Assembly (NCBI GenBank): GCA_036345935.2
Contig: JADWOT020000009.1
Location: 11,375,899 to 11,439,898 of the forward strand
Length of the DNA: 64,000 nucleotides
Reading direction: 5' to 3'
Source of the DNA: Taenia hydatigena
Lineage: Eukaryota > Platyhelminthes > Cestoda > Cyclophyllidea > Taeniidae
The notes below the pieces were generated by a model. It saw only the letters and a list, made by a program, of their open reading frames with translations. It searched no databases and was not told the origin of the DNA. Below are positions 59,849 to 64,000 of this stretch, one piece after another. The number at the start of each line of letters is the position of its first letter. The stretch's first letter is position 1. A program made the position numbers and the translations under genes.

Positions 59849-62800
59849 ACAAACAGGCCGGTTAATCATCCGAATGTTTTCCGTGATGATAGAAATTAAT
59901 GGCACTTTTATCCGCCCCTTTCTTTCCTACCTACTTAAGTAAACTGTGAAAAAATATCCCTGACTTTTAAGTTCCATTAATTTTGGAGGTGTTAACTTCA
60001 GAGGCCATGGCCGAGGGCAGGAGAAGGTAAGGAGACTTATAACAGCCGACTCTCACTACACCAGGAGGTGAAGGCTTTTTTGTTGGCTGATAAGGTGATA
60101 CAGTCAGACTATGGCGGGAACGGGGCCATCAAGCACCGCTAGAAACATGGTGAGCAACTGGTTTGTTACACTTGGGCTGTCACAATGCCTGAGACAACTA
60201 TAGAACTGCCAAAATGACATTGCCCCAAGATCCAGTCACAGCAAGAACATCAGAGACAGATGCTGATTTGAAATAAAAAATCACCGAGAAATTTTTCCTA
60301 ATGGAGCGGCGCGAGGGTGGCGCCTACGTGGGTGTGTTGCATTCGTTGTTAGAAAATGACAATCATCCAAGTTACTAAGATAATCGCCTAGTATCGTTGA
60401 TTTTATTGAAGGTCATTAAACGTTCGTCAACTCATGGAAATGCATTAGTCAATGTCTTTCCCTAGCTGACATTCAATTGAGCTGGCTTTGATGCTGGGTA
60501 GACGTTTCAGAGGGAGGGAACAGATGTGGAAAATGAACTCAATCCGAAAAGATATCCGAATTTTCGAGTAGGTTTCTTTGGGCAATTGTGTCCAACAGAG
60601 GAACTGATACATAAACCTTACTGAAATGCCAATTTATAACCTGACGAAGTAATTATCGCCATCTCTGCCTGGTGGCCACCAAGAGGCAGAAGTGTGATGA
60701 CGAGTAATGGCCCTTGAAAGAAGGCACTGGATGGTACGTGAAGATAAGATTTCTATGTACACATGTTTCTCCTCAGTCTAGCCAAAGGCGATAGGGAGCT
60801 AGCGATTTTGGTAAAATTTCATTACCTTTTATGGAACAAAAGTGTCGGCTTGATCTCTGCGACTTTGGCTCTGGCAGCCACAGGCGGACATGGGAAAGGC
60901 CCCTGGTGTCGGTGCCCTGGTGGACAAGGCTGCTGACTACGCATGTGGTCTGCTCCACTTTACAGCGTGACGGCAACAACAAATTTACGTGAAGCAAAAG
61001 TCCACATGACTCAGAACAGCAAAGACGACGCCCAAACACTAGGTGCAGCAAACCTTGTGACAAAGGCCGAGGAGACGGGACAGCACAGAGACGGCACAGG
61101 TAAATGCAACTACTAAATAATCCTTCTACGATTAGACGGGTGGATCTCTCTCCTCGAGGCGTTACTGTAATGAGAAAAGTATTACAAATTGCTACATTTA
61201 GCCCCGGTTTAAAACGCAGTGAAGCAAACACAGACTTAGGGCCTCATGATTAAGGGCAACAACGACTCTGCCTTTGCCGCCTTAAGTACGAACTTTCTTA
61301 ATTCATTAAAGAGTGGAGTTACTAATTAACTATTACAGTGTCTTGCAGATTTTGAACGCTTCTGTAAACGGAAGCTGGAGATTTGACTCCGGCCTAAAGG
61401 CAACGTTTTTAGACTGGCCTTGTCAAAGTGAGGAAGGATTTCCTTCTTGTTGAAGTACCAGAGTCAAAAAAAACAGAAATACAAAAATACCAGTAAAAAA
61501 TGACAGCATTGACGTTTTAAGATTAATTGTGAGGATTTTATTGTTTAAACTGTGGAGAAAAGCATGTTGGGGGCTACGTCAATCTCAAATTGTCACCAAC
61601 ACAGTCACATCAGTAATGTTGGACTTTCTTCTGCAAGAAGCAAAAACTAATTAGCTGAGTGAACGCGGAGGACTTGTGCCGGAAGTTATATCACATTAAC
61701 TCTGCATTATTCCCGTTGCGGTATAGAATTGAAGCATTGTTATCCTCCGCCGTATTGTTAGGCGCGGTGAATAGTGGAGGAGGCTTTGCGACAATCACAA
61801 GCATGTGACATAGTAATACGAATGGAGAAGGGGTGGAGGTGAAACAGCCAAACACCGACATCTGCCGACCGGACTGCCGTGATCCCTTTGAGGTGCCAGT
61901 TATTGCAGAGCTGTCAACTAGGAGTTTGTGACACCCGATCGAACGTCGGCCACGCCCTGAAATCGCCTTCTTGGGTACGCAATTTCTGCAGCCTTTAATG
62001 ATCTGTTGGTAACAGTTTCTAATCAACGATATTCAAAAATCCGTTCTGTCATGTAGTAAATATGAAATAATAGCATTTTATTCCTGAGGTAGCCCATACC
62101 AATTGCAACTCGCATAGCGAGGATTCTTTACTGTCTGGAAGCAAAATTTCTCCTCCTGTGCAAACATTCTTCCAACGTTTTTTTCCTAGCATTTCGTCCT
62201 CTGATAGTCAATATTAAATAACGAAACTTATTTTAAGTTTGTTTACATCGCGTAAGGGAAAAACGACGTGAAGACCACCACCTTACTGCGATATGTCACC
62301 GTAGATGCGTGACAGTTTTTATGAATTTTTCCACCTAAATATTTCTCCTTAAACCACATATTTCTCTTATATAAATTAGAAATTCTGCGATTATAATTTT
62401 GTTTTAAGTAAATTTACTTTACTGCGGTCTTTTGAACTAAAAAATATTATGGACCCGTCTTTACATCCCATCTTGAAAATGTTAGGGTACGTCAGGTGGA
62501 TTGTAATGTATTCTAATTAGGTGGTGGTTAAGAAACACTAAAAATCAAAATATTCAAAAGGTTAAGATCCATATCAATAGGGCTATTGTGGCAACAAATT
62601 TTTTTTGTGGCAGTTCTTTAACCGGGTGAGGGTTTGAGAGAGAAGTGTTGTCTTAGACGCCGCTTCAATGCAGGAGGAAAGAAGCAGCTTTTGGGAAAAA
62701 ACATTGGTTGTAGAAGAGCAACATTTGTAAATAGTGAATTCTTTTAGAGGAAATTTTTGGCTAGACACTTAAAAAATAATAAACGAGAAAGCGAGGCGTA

Positions 62801-64000
62801 AAATTTGGCTCACTCTAAAAATGACAATGCGAAAGCAGTTACGTGAGTAGAGGGACTCCGGGGATTGCAGCATTTTGAATGCTCGTCTTTTTTGCCTCCT
62901 TATCAACCTTCTAAACACAGGAAACATCTTTGTCCTCTTAAATGTAGAGATGTTTGGGTATTTAACTAAAAATCACATTTCGTTCATGTTGATAGAATCT
63001 AAGTTCTCTTCGCAAATCAGAGACAATTTACTTTCTCCTTTCATTAATTAACACGTACAATGAATTCAAGCCTAAATACATTATATTTTTTGTTAAAAAT
63101 CCTGTGAACAATCATTATTCAAAATAATTCCTGGAGTCATGCCATGCCGCGCATCCATAGCATCACTGAGGCAGCCCACTATAAATCGAGTTGTAAAGCC
63201 ATAGATTGACAGGTTTTTAATTTTAGCAAGACTAGTTATTTATGACCCACCTCTGGCCCAGGGCTGGACAACCTTAAATGTTAGCACTTATACTACTTTT
63301 GACCTTTGTAGTAGTATGCTTGCAGCAGTGCCCTCAAGTACTCGTTGATGCTGGTGTTATTTGATTGGTCGGTTCCTTCCAATATTTTTAAGAATGTCTA
63401 AAGCGTCCTGTTCATTTAAATGATGACATAAAATTTCACTAAAAACGATCCGATTTGACTTTCTGAAAATCAAAAATGACTAGATTGTTGCAAGCATAGT
63501 GAATCACTAAGCTAAAAAGTTGCAATATTTTGGAGGATCAACAGTCATCATCACCAGGCGTGTATGTGAGAGGAAGGAAGAAAGGTCAAAAGTAAACGCC
63601 TGTTCGAGTGACTTTGGCATTTTCAAGGTAAAAGCAACCCAAGAAAACCCAAGTCATGAAACAATTAACCTAGAAAACTTCTGTCTATATTTACATACAA
63701 TGCAATACAGAAAAGTAAATATTTGTGCTGACAGATTTGAGCAAAATGTGCTTTGTGATGAATCGAATTAAGTTTAGTTGGAATAAACTGAAACGTGGGT
63801 TTGTCAAGACAATGCTAGTAGAAGTCCCATCAGTGCATTTCCATTTTCGATTTCATTTTTGTATAATGGGGAGAGGTTGATGTGAAATTAGATGTTCCGG
63901 GATTGGAATAAGACAATGCAAAATCTTTTGGGAATACAGAAAATGCGGTGTAGGCTGCTTCATTGTCTAATCGCACCTTAGAGGGCCATTATGGTGTCAT
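59849..64000. other. Gene-poor right end of the window
   Basis: A GC-richer patch near 60.8-61.1 kb keeps frames open on the minus strand, but their composition (Cys, Leu and Ser-rich, no motif) looks like a shadow. Nothing else is supportable. Confidence 0.45.

Noticed and set aside
60773..61231. 152-codon minus-strand frame
   Set aside because: The composition is Cys/Leu/Ser-rich with no motif, in a GC-rich patch where long chance frames are expected.
1..64000. CRISPR arrays, bacterial operons, phage or toxin systems
   Set aside because: The window is eukaryotic: split genes, AATAAA, and no repeat-spacer arrays or bacterial-type gene packing.

Overview
The window looks like nuclear DNA of a flatworm, most likely a tapeworm (cestode). 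This rests on three things: genes split by GT-AG introns ranging from 36 bp to 6.7 kb, wide gene-poor AT-rich spacers with few recognisable mobile elements, and a microRNA-124 hairpin whose mature sequence (ending GAATACC) I associate with flatworm miR-124. The genus cannot be fixed from the sequence alone.

Two genes are certain, both on the minus strand and arranged head to tail. (1) A cytosolic NAD-dependent glycerol-3-phosphate dehydrogenase (GPD1) has five exons between 34493 and 24439. All splice phases close, giving a complete protein of 361 residues. (2) A Ras GTPase-activating protein of the SynGAP/DAB2IP/RASAL2 family has fourteen recognised exons between 49673 and 35841 (PH, C2 and RasGAP domains in order, then a divergent tail), about 1,345 residues. 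Its 5' end was not found and lies upstream of 49673, possibly outside the window.

Between the two genes, about 0.3 kb upstream of the GPD1 start codon, sits a nested repeat. A 185-bp TG...CA element flanked by a 5-bp TGACC duplication has inserted, in opposite orientation, into an older copy of itself. This is the signature of a solo LTR or TRIM-type element. Inside the last-but-one intron of the RasGAP gene, on the opposite strand, lies a compact open frame for a 57-residue putative single-pass membrane protein. It has an acceptor-like site just before its ATG and AATAAA directly after its stop.

Region by region: 1-14.4 kb is sparse, with an intact 223-residue single-exon frame at 4784-5455 (minus), a weaker acidic-tailed frame at 7090-7443 (minus), an exon-like segment at 10887-11025 (plus) and a set of decayed interspersed repeats. 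The miR-124 hairpin is at about 14440-14512 (plus). 14.5-24.4 kb holds a tRNA-like relic and otherwise nothing I can support. 24.4-34.5 kb is GPD1 and 35.8-49.7 kb is the RasGAP gene. 49.7-64 kb is gene-poor, apart from a possible three-exon plus-strand gene at 58577-59848 and the second copy of an interspersed repeat near 56.9 kb. The genes show no functional coupling: GPD1 serves glycerol phosphate/NADH metabolism, the RasGAP switches off Ras or Rap signalling, and miR-124 is a neural microRNA.
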